Shown in pieces: positions 1 to 6,202 of a DNA stretch of 7,081 nt (position 1 is the first letter of the stretch; every line of letters begins with the position of its first letter). Below the pieces are notes generated by a model. The model searched no databases. It was not told where the DNA came from and saw only the letters and a list, made by a program, of their open reading frames with translations. The translations under genes were made by a program, and so were the position numbers. The stretch lies in the NCBI GenBank assembly GCA_964510225.1, contig CAZEAN010000205.1:1-7081 (forward strand), given 5' to 3'. The DNA is from CAZEAN01 sp964510225 (GTDB lineage: Bacteria > Planctomycetota > Planctomycetia > Isosphaerales > Isosphaeraceae).

Positions 1-2689
1 GGATTTCGTTGTTTGTTGTGGCATTCCCAGAGAGGAGTATGCCGGCTCCGTTGTTACCGGCGATGGTGTTGCCATCACCAGCAATTCCAATGATATTCGC
101 CGAGGCTCCATCTTGGATTTGGATCCCCACGTCGTTACCGTTAGGCATCATTGCAACGGGATCAAACCCGATGAAGTTACCAAGGATTTGAGTACCGGTA
201 GTTCCCGATCCAGTGAGAAGGATTCCTGGTCCGTTGTTGCCGACGATGATGTTGCCCGAGCCACCAATGGTGACATCGGCAACGTTGTCCGCGCTGATAC
301 CGGATTGTGTAAAGTTGGTGATGATCAAGCCAACAATCTGACTCCCATCGGCCCCTGACACCAGTTCAAGACCATCGGAAATAGTAGCTCCACCGTTAAT
401 CGTGATGATGGGAGTGTCAACAAAACCAGGCTGAGTCATTCCGTTGATAATCACCGTATCTGTGATCGACGGGAGAACAGTATCGAGCTCGATTACTAAA
501 TCGCCAGGGTCAAGATCAAAAGTAATCGTGTCAGTACCAGGTGTTGCATTAGCAACGAGGATTGCACGACGAAGTGAGCCTTGGCCGTCGTTCCCACTGT
601 TGCTTACTTCAGTGAAGTCATCGTTTAGAATCGTACCAGTGGCGGTATCGACACTAATCACTGCCCCATTTGTAGGTCCTGACAGTTTAGCATCGAATGT
701 CTCGTCATGCTCAAGGATGAAGTCTTCGTTGATGGTGACGATGACATTTTGCGTGAGTTCACCAGGTGCGAAGGTGAGAGTGGTGCTCAGTGGAACAAAG
801 TCATTATCGCCGGTAGGTCCACCAGTGGTGCTAACGGCGGTACCATCGACGGTGTTGAAATCGACGGAGATTGGGGAGTCACTGGGATTCGAGAGTGTGA
901 CGGAGAAGACGATGGTTTGCTGAGTAGGATCTCCGGGGTTACCTTCATCCGATGCTGGGTTTCCAGAACTGATGGAGATTACCGGGGGATCGTCATTGTC
1001 TAAGATCGTTAGCGTTGCTGTGGTCTGCATACCGAGTGCAGCACCGGTACCCGCAGAGTCCATTGTGAGTGAAAGTAGAATTGTTTCATCTGGCTCGTCG
1101 ATATTGTCGTCAAGGATCAGAGGTAGGTCGACTGCTAGTTCGACGACTCCTGCTCCAAATGATATTTGCTCATCTGTCAGAGCATTGTAATCAAGACCTG
1201 CAGTCGCTGTTCCATCCATTGTGGAGAGAAGTACGGTCGCTTCACCAACAGGATTGCTTCTAATCAGAGTAATTGTTGCGGTCCCCGCGTCTTCATCAAC
1301 GGCAAAAGACTCTGCAGCAAATTCGATCGTCTCAGCGTCAGAGATATACCGCGCCACCGCATAATCGAGGTCGGTGCTGTCTCCCGAAGCGCCTGCGACC
1401 ACGATCCGACCATCGTTTGGTTGGACCGCAGCACCGAATAGCAGGTTGATGTCGTTGTTGGGGAGGTCACCATGGACGACTGTCCCGCCATTTCCGAACT
1501 CTGGATCGAGTTCACCCTCAGAATCAAATCTTGCCAGTGCAAACTCAGCAGAAGTTCCTCCTTCATCACTCACAGAGCCAACCGCCACGAGTCTCCCTGT
1601 TGTGTCGACCACCAGATCTTCAGTGGCAGCAATGTCGGCGGTACCCGGATTCAAATCAAACGGCAGGACAACAAGTCCATCGTCATTAGCACCGAATGTG
1701 GTATCAAGTACTCCGGCCGAGGTTAGTCGTGTCAGTGCAAAACCGACGTCCTCCATCCCATCGACCTGACCCGCGAGGACGAAATGATCATCCTGCATGA
1801 CAATTGCATTGGCTTCGGCTGGAGCACCGAAGTCGACGGTGGCGAGTCCATCTGTACCAAATCCAGTGACAACACTACCGTTCTGTTGTAAGGCGATTGT
1901 TGCGAAAACTTGGTTACTTCCAGCGTCGGAGCTGACAGTGCCAGCACCAACGATCTGGCTACCATTGATAAGCAAGTCGTTAATAACGTCGTTCGAATCT
2001 CCGGTCTCAGAATCGAACGTAACTCTGCCATCCGTGTCGAAGCCGCTGTCCAGGCTTCCATCAAACAGATTTAAGCGGGCGAATGCGAAGTCCTGCCCCG
2101 TTGGGCCTTCAACCGAGCCACCAATGATGATGCGATCGACACTGTCGAGTGCAACTGCATTAGCAAAACTGTTGTCATCCCCAAATGAGACGGTTGTAAA
2201 TCCAGCAGTACCGAAATTCGGATCTGGTGTCCCGTCAGGTCCAAGCACGAGTGCGAAGAAACTAGCAGCGCCGTCGATGCCTTCCTGGTCTGCGGTTCCT
2301 GCGACAATGATCCGCCCATCGCTATTCAGAACTACCGAACGAGCTACATCTGCGCCGGCACTTACATTGACGGTGAGCAGTCCATCGCCGTCAAAGCTGG
2401 GGTCAAGAGTTCCGTCAGGAAGGAACCGAGCCACAGCAACCAGATCACCATCGCTTCCGACTGCGAGAATGTTGCCGTCAGACTGAATCGCGAGATCGTG
2501 AAATTGATCATCAGTTGGGAGTGAACCGACGACGATTCCATCGGTCCCAAATGTCGGGTCGAGATCTCCGGGTGCTGACAGCAAGACGCGTTCTTCAAAT
2601 CGTTCACCGGTCGGTCGAGCACGTCGACTTGCTTCGCGATGCTGATTTTGGTTCATCTTGGATCGCTTTCCCGAGTTCTCGGTGCTCAT
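1..2689 (-). CDS. Giant surface protein: LEPR-XLL-like N-terminus, delta-60 repeats, Calx-beta domains, beta-helix (3' end missing)
   Basis: I translated the minus strand from 2689 to the window edge: 896 codons without a stop, so the C-terminus is missing. Residues 29-39 (ERFEERVLLSA) resemble the LEPR-XLL motif found near the N-terminus of very large planctomycete exported proteins; there is no classical signal peptide. Residues about 42-443 hold seven delta-60-type repeats of about 57 residues, each opening with a motif such as LDPTFG, LDPSFD or LDPEFG and carrying a strand such as GRIIVAG or GRLVAVG. Two Calx-beta domains follow, about 446-563 (DGTATAGLDY, then DEPDET) and 566-688 (DGTAVS, then EHDETF), each ending near LDNDD or LNDD. 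From about 690, SLRRAI and repeated GNFIG/GNNGPGI strands indicate a right-handed parallel beta-helix. The likely role is a cell-surface or secreted structural or adhesive protein; the ligand is unknown. ATG at 2689 is preferred over the in-frame ATG at 2656 because of its SD. It is the most upstream ATG before an in-frame stop near 2797. Confidence 0.92.
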   Translation of the reverse strand, partial: MSTENSGKRSKMNQNQHREASRRARPTGERFEERVLLSAPGDLDPTFGTDGIVVGSLPTDDQFHDLAIQSDGNILAVGSDGDLVAVARFLPDGTLDPSFDGDGLLTVNVSAGADVARSVVLNSDGRIIVAGTADQEGIDGAASFFALVLGPDGTPDPNFGTAGFTTVSFGDDNSFANAVALDSVDRIIIGGSVEGPTGQDFAFARLNLFDGSLDSGFDTDGRVTFDSETGDSNDVINDLLINGSQIVGAGTVSSDAGSNQVFATIALQQNGSVVTGFGTDGLATVDFGAPAEANAIVMQDDHFVLAGQVDGMEDVGFALTRLTSAGVLDTTFGANDDGLVVLPFDLNPGTADIAATEDLVVDTTGRLVAVGSVSDEGGTSAEFALARFDSEGELDPEFGNGGTVVHGDLPNNDINLLFGAAVQPNDGRIVVAGASGDSTDLDYAVARYISDAETIEFAAESFAVDEDAGTATITLIRSNPVGEATVLLSTMDGTATAGLDYNALTDEQISFGAGVVELAVDLPLILDDNIDEPDETILLSLTMDSAGTGAALGMQTTATLTILDNDDPPVISISSGNPASDEGNPGDPTQQTIVFSVTLSNPSDSPISVDFNTVDGTAVSTTGGPTGDNDFVPLSTTLTFAPGELTQNVIVTINEDFILEHDETFDAKLSGPTNGAVISVDTATGTILNDDFTEVSNSGNDGQGSLRRAILVANATPGTDTITFDLDPGDLVIELDTVLPSITDTVIINGMTQPGFVDTPIITINGGATISDGLELVSGADGSQIVGLIITNFTQSGISADNVADVTIGGSGNIIVGNNGPGILLTGSGTTGTQILGNFIGFDPVAMMPNGNDVGIQIQDGASANIIGIAGDGNTIAGNNGAGILLSGNATTNNEI

Positions 2690-2698
2690 CAGTGACTT

Positions 2699-2702
2699 CT
2701 CC
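2699..2702 (-). promoter_or_regulatory. Shine-Dalgarno site deciding the start of the giant surface protein
   Basis: On the minus strand GGAG (within GTGGAGAAG) lies nine bases before ATG 2689. The alternative ATG at 2656 has only a GGAAAG sequence before it. The upstream start adds the 11 residues MSTENSGKRSK, which gives a basic N-terminal stretch ahead of the FEERVLLSA motif. Confidence 0.6.
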
Positions 2703-2751
2703 ACTTTAAGAATTGATGATCTCAGCGGTCTGGAAATTTGGCGTTGTCTTG

Positions 2752-2910
2752 TTCCGAGAACTCCCACTCTACATGCCCGTTCATTCAACGCAGATTCTCA
2801 AATGTGCAGACTGCATCACATTCTGAGTCAGCACCAATCAAGAATGTCGAATGAAAAATGCATAGCATCGCCACTTCTAGGAGGGCTTGGAAGAATGGGA
2901 GTTCCCGGTA
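2752..2910 (-). repeat. Long imperfect inverted repeat in the leader of the surface-protein gene
   Basis: Bases 2752-2770 and 2892-2910 are inverted copies of each other; the core GAACTCCCA / TGGGAGTTC (2758-2766 and 2896-2904) is perfect. Read as minus-strand RNA, 18 of 19 positions pair and the only two non-Watson-Crick pairs are G-U. After a small internal loop a GCCC/GGGC pairing (near 2775-2778 and 2884-2887) extends the stem. Inside lie shorter inverted words (TTCATTC/GAATGAA, ATTCT/AGAAT). The element would close a domain of about 159 nt, beginning a few bases after the predicted transcription start and ending about 60 nt before the start codon. It could be a structured 5' leader or a small non-autonomous mobile element; I found no clear target-site duplication. 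Confidence 0.5.
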
Positions 2911-2923
2911 GAATTCGTAGTCC

Positions 2924-2951
2924 AGTCTAACCGGCGAAAAAATTCCGTCAA
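2924..2951 (-). promoter_or_regulatory. Candidate sigma70-type promoter of the surface-protein gene
   Basis: On the minus strand TTGACG (2951-2946) is followed after 16 bases by TAGACT (2929-2924), matching the consensus at 5 of 6 and 4 of 6 positions. The spacer contains a run of six T. Transcription would start near 2917, giving a leader of about 228 nt that includes the long inverted repeat. The call rests on consensus matching only. Confidence 0.45.
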
Positions 2952-2959
2952 ATAGAATT

Positions 2960-2983
2960 ATGCGCGTTGCGCAGCTTGCGCAT
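2960..2983. promoter_or_regulatory. Palindromic TTGCGCA cluster, possible regulator-binding site
   Basis: ATGCGC (2960-2965) and GCGCAT (2978-2983) are inverted arms. Inside are two direct TTGCGCA copies (2967-2973 and 2976-2982) nine bases apart, close to one helical turn, and a further TTGCGCG lies at 3020-3026. The palindrome centre is about 54 bases upstream of the predicted start site of the surface-protein gene, a usual position for an activator. The binding protein is unknown. Confidence 0.35.
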
Positions 2984-3066
2984 GTTGGTTGGCCTCGATG
3001 TCTCAATGACAATCGGAACTTGCGCGGTTTGGAATGTATTTAAGAGGGTGAGTCCTGACCAACGGA

Positions 3067-3106
3067 GGTCGGTCGAATGTTAAGAACCGATCAGCATCGA
3101 CCGGTC
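3067..3106 (+). repeat. Hairpin around the start of a tiny ORF
   Basis: GGTCGGTCGA (3067-3076) and TCGACCGGTC (3097-3106) can form ten pairs as plus-strand RNA, eight Watson-Crick and two G-U, with a 20-base loop. The ATG at 3077 is the first loop base and the SD GGAGG (3064-3068) overlaps the base of the stem, so folding would hinder translation. The right arm also contains the perfect palindrome CGACCGGTCG. Confidence 0.35.
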
Positions 3107-3157
3107 GTTCACTGGAAGCAGCGGCCCGTCGTCGCCAACGGCAAGCCGCTGATTTGA
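3077..3157 (+). CDS. Possible 26-residue small protein
   Basis: I do not recognise this product. The ORF reads MLRTDQHRPVVHWKQRPVVANGKPLI in two halves (MLRTDQ HRPVVHWKQ, then RPVVANGKPLI) and ends with TGA at 3155. Support comes from a strong GGAGG eight bases upstream and from a weak internal repetition, RPVVHWK followed by RPVVANGK. Against it are the very short length and the lack of a clear promoter. It is basic, has no membrane segment, and converges on the FHA gene. It may be a chance ORF in a structured region. Confidence 0.25.
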   Translation: MLRTDQHRPVVHWKQRPVVANGKPLI

Positions 3158-3227
3158 AGATTGGCTGGCTAGGGCTGTGAAGCCACTTGTCCAGACCTTC
3201 CGGGGGTGTGGTCAGCCGCTCTAGTGG

Positions 3228-4541
3228 TTAGCGCTGCATCACACGGAAATGGAGTTCACCGATTAAGAGAATATCAGCGTCTTGATTCGATCGAGTTCCG
3301 ACGCGGAGTCTGTTTTTGACTTTACGACTGAGCTGGACGAAGGTCCCGTTACTGCTTTCGAGGTCTTCGATCGAAAAGCGGCCGTTGTTAACACGGATGA
3401 TGGCGTGTTTCCGGCTCACCCAGTCATCTGCCTTGGAAAGGGAGAGGTCACAGAGCTGCGGCTGTCTGCCGAGGACGAGACCCTTAGGGTTCGTAATCGG
3501 GACGTGGGCAATCGGTGTATTCGACGGTCCGATAAAGTCGAGATAGCCGAGCGGAGTCAGGCTGAAGCAATGGAAGACTTCACCCTGGCCCTTCGAGTCA
3601 GGAGCAATCACGCGACGGCCATTCACCTGATCGCTCCCCTTCCGGACCTGAATGACATGGCGTCCAATCCGAAAGCGAGCACCGTCGGACAACTCGACCG
3701 GCCTCCCGGGGTCAATCTTGCGGTAGACCCCGTTGATGCTCCCAAGATCCTCCACGATGATTCCGTCGTTGGTAGGCATGAACAGAAGATGCGATTTCGC
3801 GAGATACTGAAGCGAATTGACATCGCCGAGTGACTGCTCAACGTGACTCCGACCGAAGTTGAACCCGTCGGGTGGAATGGTTGCACAGAGTTCGTAGTCT
3901 TCCCCGTTCGATCGAGTCAAGACCTCGAGTCGATAGTGAGTCGAGGTAGTACTTGAGGAGATTCCCCCAGGAACGGTCTCAAACGAGACCGAATCGGACG
4001 ATGATGGCTGTTTTGCTTGATAGCCTTGACCGGAAGAGGCCAAGTCCACCGAATCGGAGAATTCCGGGTCGACCGTAATTGATGGATCCGACACCGAATC
4101 ATGCGTGAACTGATCGGGGCGATCTATTGGAACATTGGTCGCGTGCCGATCATAGTCGGGAGGCTCAAGATCGGGTGACAGATTCGGCGGAAGGGGTAAA
4201 TCACTATCAAGATCGAATCCGTTCAATTCGTGATCTTGATGGTTCCCTTCAGTTTGCTCGTTCCGATCCGACGGACCGTAAGCGCCGTTGTAGTTGATCT
4301 CGGAGTCATCCATTGACCGCGGGTTCGAGTCAGATTGAGACATCGGTCCCTCGTCGGCTTTGGCTAGGGCAGCGCGCTCCACGTCAGTGTTAAGGTCTTT
4401 GGGGGAACGAATTAAGATCGTACCGTTTAGCGCAGCACCATCATATACTTCGGTCCCGAGGCTTGGTCTCTGGACTGACGATTTACCTGGTCGGGGTTGG
4501 TTCCGGTCTGTGGTAGGGCGTGAACCGATTGGGCGACTCAT
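3228..4541 (-). CDS. Tandem FHA-domain protein
   Basis: The 437-residue product is probably cytoplasmic, with no signal peptide or membrane segment visible. Residues 1 to about 200 are rich in Ser, Pro, Asp and Asn and look disordered. FHA-1 (about 203-300) has G230-R231, H251 and S268-x-N270-G271, but the usual Ser-Arg before His is A248-K249 and the NGT is NGV. FHA-2 (about 325-436) has the complete set: G358-R359, S376-R377-K378-H379 and S397-N398-G399-T400. FHA domains bind phosphothreonine peptides; from the conserved residues, FHA-2 should bind and FHA-1 may be weakened or structural. A Hanks-type kinase gene starts 2.4 kb away and is a possible partner. The ATG at 4541 has no convincing SD, but an in-frame TAG 13 codons upstream and no other start between them fix it. 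The long Ser/Thr-rich N-terminal part could carry phosphorylation sites. Confidence 0.93.
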   Translation of the reverse strand: MSRPIGSRPTTDRNQPRPGKSSVQRPSLGTEVYDGAALNGTILIRSPKDLNTDVERAALAKADEGPMSQSDSNPRSMDDSEINYNGAYGPSDRNEQTEGNHQDHELNGFDLDSDLPLPPNLSPDLEPPDYDRHATNVPIDRPDQFTHDSVSDPSITVDPEFSDSVDLASSGQGYQAKQPSSSDSVSFETVPGGISSSTTSTHYRLEVLTRSNGEDYELCATIPPDGFNFGRSHVEQSLGDVNSLQYLAKSHLLFMPTNDGIIVEDLGSINGVYRKIDPGRPVELSDGARFRIGRHVIQVRKGSDQVNGRRVIAPDSKGQGEVFHCFSLTPLGYLDFIGPSNTPIAHVPITNPKGLVLGRQPQLCDLSLSKADDWVSRKHAIIRVNNGRFSIEDLESSNGTFVQLSRKVKNRLRVGTRSNQDADILLIGELHFRVMQR

Positions 4542-4578
4542 GAGTTGGTGCTGGGCTAAAGGAGCCTTAGTGAGCTAT

Positions 4579-4604
4579 GGAGCGTCGCCTCGATGCGATG
4601 CTCC
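4579..4604 (+). repeat. Stable hairpin upstream of the FHA gene
   Basis: GGAGCGTCGC and GCGATGCTCC flank the six-base loop CTCGAT. Plus-strand RNA would have ten continuous pairs with one G-U; minus-strand RNA would have an A-C mismatch at that point. It lies 37 bases upstream of the FHA start codon, so it falls in the FHA leader or at the end of an antisense transcript. A pyrimidine-rich stretch follows on the plus strand, but there is no true U-run. Confidence 0.4.
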
Positions 4605-4630
4605 CCATCTTCCTTAAAACGATCAGGGGG

Positions 4631-4645
4631 TCTCAATCATTGAGA
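4631..4645. promoter_or_regulatory. Perfect 7-1-7 palindrome, candidate operator of the FHA gene
   Basis: TCTCAAT-C-ATTGAGA is a perfect 15-bp palindrome with a one-base centre, about 90 bases upstream of the FHA start codon. The 7-1-7 layout and AAT-n-ATT core recall Fur-family boxes, but the outer bases differ from the classic motif and the regulator is unknown. Confidence 0.35.
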
Positions 4646-4837
4646 ATCGAACGCTGGTCGCCATCCCCAGCAGTCACGGCTAAAGTCAGCAGGGGGCAAT
4701 GTTGACTTTTCTATTCGATAATACTCCTTGTGATCCCTCTCTAGATAGAGACGTTTCGAAATCTGTAAAGTTGCAATTCAATGAGCGAGATTTTGCTTCT
4801 TGGTGCGTTTGATCGGTACGTAAACGGAGTGATTTCC

Positions 4838-4870
4838 ATGGTTTGGTCATGTTGGTTAATGATACCATGA
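4838..4870 (+). CDS. Possible 10-residue leader peptide
   Basis: ATG 4838 has GGAG (4826-4829) eight bases upstream and reads MVWSCWLMIP, with two Trp in ten residues, ending at TGA 4868-4870. It overlaps the start of the following small ORF in another frame. It could be a translated leader coupled to that ORF, or chance; I see no clear downstream attenuator. Confidence 0.15.
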   Translation: MVWSCWLMIP

Positions 4871-5070
4871 TAGATGGCGAGCCTCATTTTGGCGACCATC
4901 CCGAGTCAGGAAGCTGGATCTCAACGCTTCGTTCGCAACCCGACGTAGTTACCCCAAGCGGAGATTTTCGCTCGTCCGGCGGGTCTCTCGACTCCCGTGT
5001 CCCAGCGGCTGCTCAGGCCGCAGTCGACATCGAGAGTCTCATCAGATTTGTTAACGATAGCGTTGCCTGA
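4849..5070 (+). CDS. Hypothetical 73-residue protein
   Basis: Unrecognised. It starts at ATG 4849 (a TTG at 4843 is in frame) and ends with TGA at 5068-5070. The protein is soluble-looking and acidic, with DGEPHFGDHPESGSW near the N-terminus and a possible helix, AAAQAAVDIESLIRFVNDSV, at the C-terminus. Codon use is not obviously foreign. There is no own SD at a usual distance; the nearest GGAG is 19 bases away, which would fit only translational coupling to the tiny ORF at 4838. It may be a lineage-specific small gene, a gene remnant or a chance ORF. Confidence 0.3.
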   Translation: MLVNDTMIDGEPHFGDHPESGSWISTLRSQPDVVTPSGDFRSSGGSLDSRVPAAAQAAVDIESLIRFVNDSVA

Positions 5071-5546
5071 ATTGATATCGCGTTGAAGGTTTCATAGACC
5101 ATGAGCATTTCCGATCGCGGAAGCGGTCGGCGGCGTCGAGATCCCTGCGTCCGAAATCGCCTGGTGAAACAACACCTGAGATTTACTACGATTGGCACAC
5201 ATCAGAATAAAGGTCGGGTGATCCAAGACCGTGACACCAGAAATGGTTTGACGGGGCGTTCGGGGGCGTTAGGATAGAAATTGAGTTGCGAACCAGCCCC
5301 GCGTTGTCCCTGTTGAAGCGCAATGGCTCCGGTTGGTGCCGAGCTGTCGGCCCTACCACTTCGGTTCGTCCTTGGTCACCGTGCAATATCTCCGGTCTGA
5401 TTTCTCAAGTCCAAGCGGCCTACTTGCTTTACTATTTCCTAGCAGAATTTCCACCTCTGTTAGCCTACGATCGGATTGCGCAGATCGAGTAAGTTCGACT
5501 CACCACTCGTCAACCAACTTGAATCTGCAGAGGCTGAGGTGCCTCA
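5071..5546 (+). other. Gene-poor stretch before the tat cluster
   Basis: I find no gene I can support. A 58-codon ORF at 5101-5277 (starting MSISDRGSGRRRRD) is Arg-rich with a poorly placed AAGG; it is probably chance. The promoter of the 5547-6580 cluster should lie in the second half, but I see no well-spaced -35/-10 pair. Confidence 0.4.
5530..5545 (+). promoter_or_regulatory. Stem-loop holding the SD of the 5547 gene
   Basis: GAGGC (5530-5534) and GCCTC (5541-5545) pair around the loop TGAGGT, which contains the SD GAGG (5536-5539) seven bases before ATG 5547. The first GAGG and the SD can compete for the same CCTC, so the fold could expose or hide the SD. The stem is only five pairs. 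Confidence 0.3.
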
Positions 5547-5858
5547 ATGTTGTTGAAATTGGCCATCACGGCTGCAGCCGTGATGCTCTTGATTGGTCAA
5601 ACCGGAGCGTTGCGGCATCCGCTCTTTTTGCTCCTCCTACCGAGGCCAATTGCAGCGCGACTCCGTGCCCTTCCATTGAAGGGCCCAGATGCCAAGACAG
5701 ACGAAAAGTCCGGCGCCGTCGAACCTCCAGCGACCGAATCGAGGCAATCTCGATTTTACCGACGCCTCCGGATCGTTGGATTAGGGATTCTGATCGGAAT
5801 CCTGGCCGCCTGGACTGCCATTCAGGCGATGATCGAGCCACCCGAACCACGCCCCTAA
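5547..5858 (+). CDS. Small hydrophobic membrane protein of unknown function
   Basis: I do not recognise a family for this 103-residue protein. Residues about 5-31 are hydrophobic (AITAAAVMLLIG, then HPLFLLLL) and followed by basic residues; residues 75-95 (IVGLGILIGILAAW) form a clear second membrane segment after the basic stretch RFYRRLR. The polar linker between them (about 45-70) is rich in Lys, Glu and Pro, and the end is EPPEPRP. Two membrane segments with positive charge around the linker suggest both ends lie outside, but topology is uncertain. ATG 5547 has GAGG at seven bases. The gene is 35 bases upstream of TatA-1 and probably cotranscribed, which hints at a role at the inner membrane near the Tat system, by context only. 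Confidence 0.7.
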   Translation: MLLKLAITAAAVMLLIGQTGALRHPLFLLLLPRPIAARLRALPLKGPDAKTDEKSGAVEPPATESRQSRFYRRLRIVGLGILIGILAAWTAIQAMIEPPEPRP

Positions 5859-5893
5859 GTTGAACCAACTACCCCGAATGGAGACACTTGACC

Positions 5894-6118
5894 ATGATCC
5901 CGTTCGCTTTTTTGCCAAGCCTTGGCTTCCCCGAACTCGCTGTCATTTCCATGATTGCCCTCCTCGTTTTCGGGAATCGGCTCCCGAGTGTGATGCGATC
6001 GCTCGGTAAGAGTATCACCGAGTTCAAGAAGGGGATGCACAGTATCGAAGACGAAGCATCGGAGAGCACCCCACCGGAGAATGCGACGAAGTCTGAGGCG
6101 ACCGTCAAAGAAGCGTGA
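5894..6118 (+). CDS. tatA: TatA-1, twin-arginine translocase pore subunit
   Basis: This 74-residue inner-membrane protein belongs to the TatA/TatE family, which oligomerises with TatC to let folded twin-arginine substrates cross the membrane. The fold is clear: P13-E14 before a short membrane helix (about 14-26), the F26-G27 hinge, then the amphipathic helix LPSVMRSLGKSITEFKKG (30-47) and an acidic polar tail. Its length is usual for TatA. ATG 5894 is chosen because GGAG (5880-5883) lies ten bases upstream; the in-frame TTG at 5888 would be too close to it. It differs from TatA-2 in having N28, S32 and M34 where the latter has K, E and G, so the helix start is less charged. TatB is a less likely alternative given the length. 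Confidence 0.88.
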   Translation: MIPFAFLPSLGFPELAVISMIALLVFGNRLPSVMRSLGKSITEFKKGMHSIEDEASESTPPENATKSEATVKEA

Positions 6119-6202
6119 GCCTTGGGATCGCCGCAGATGTTGTTGACTCCTATGCGCTGATACCGGTTTTGTTCCGCCTCATTTTTACTTCGGAGCCTCC
6201 AG

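Larger units (their letters stand above)
4542..4837. other. Non-coding region upstream of the FHA gene
   Basis: No convincing gene. Apart from the hairpin at 4579-4604 and the palindrome at 4631-4645, it holds a second palindrome, TCTCTA-GA-TAGAGA (4738-4751), and an AT-rich word pair TATT/AATA around 4712-4723. A TTGACT at 4702-4707 has no properly spaced -10 partner. This looks like a regulatory region with several protein-binding sites, possibly serving both directions. Confidence 0.4.

Noticed and set aside
1797..2486. 229-codon plus-strand ORF rich in Ser/Pro
   Set aside because: It is antisense to the delta-60 repeats of the surface-protein gene, whose minus-strand reading shows clear domains; its composition is typical of a reverse-strand shadow.
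2654..2656. Alternative start ATG at 2656 for the surface-protein gene
   Set aside because: Possible, but the ATG at 2689 has the better SD (GGAG at nine bases) and is in frame.
2751..2761. GTTCCGAGAAC as a LexA-type box
   Set aside because: The GTTC/GAAC arms are part of the longer inverted repeat, the spacing does not match a known LexA site, and it lies downstream of the predicted promoter.
3183..3227. Nested CCACT/AGTGG and GACC/GGTC as a terminator after the FHA gene
   Set aside because: Short, interrupted stems with large unpaired parts and no U-run on either strand.
3282..3833. 183-codon plus-strand ORF
   Set aside because: Antisense to the FHA domains; no recognisable motif and no good start.
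4702..4724. TTGACT with TAATAC as a promoter
   Set aside because: Only 11 bases separate the two hexamers, too short for a sigma70 promoter.
5333..5863. 176-codon plus-strand ORF overlapping the 103-residue membrane protein
   Set aside because: Arg/Ser-rich low-quality translation in another frame, while the 5547 frame has an SD and clear membrane helices.
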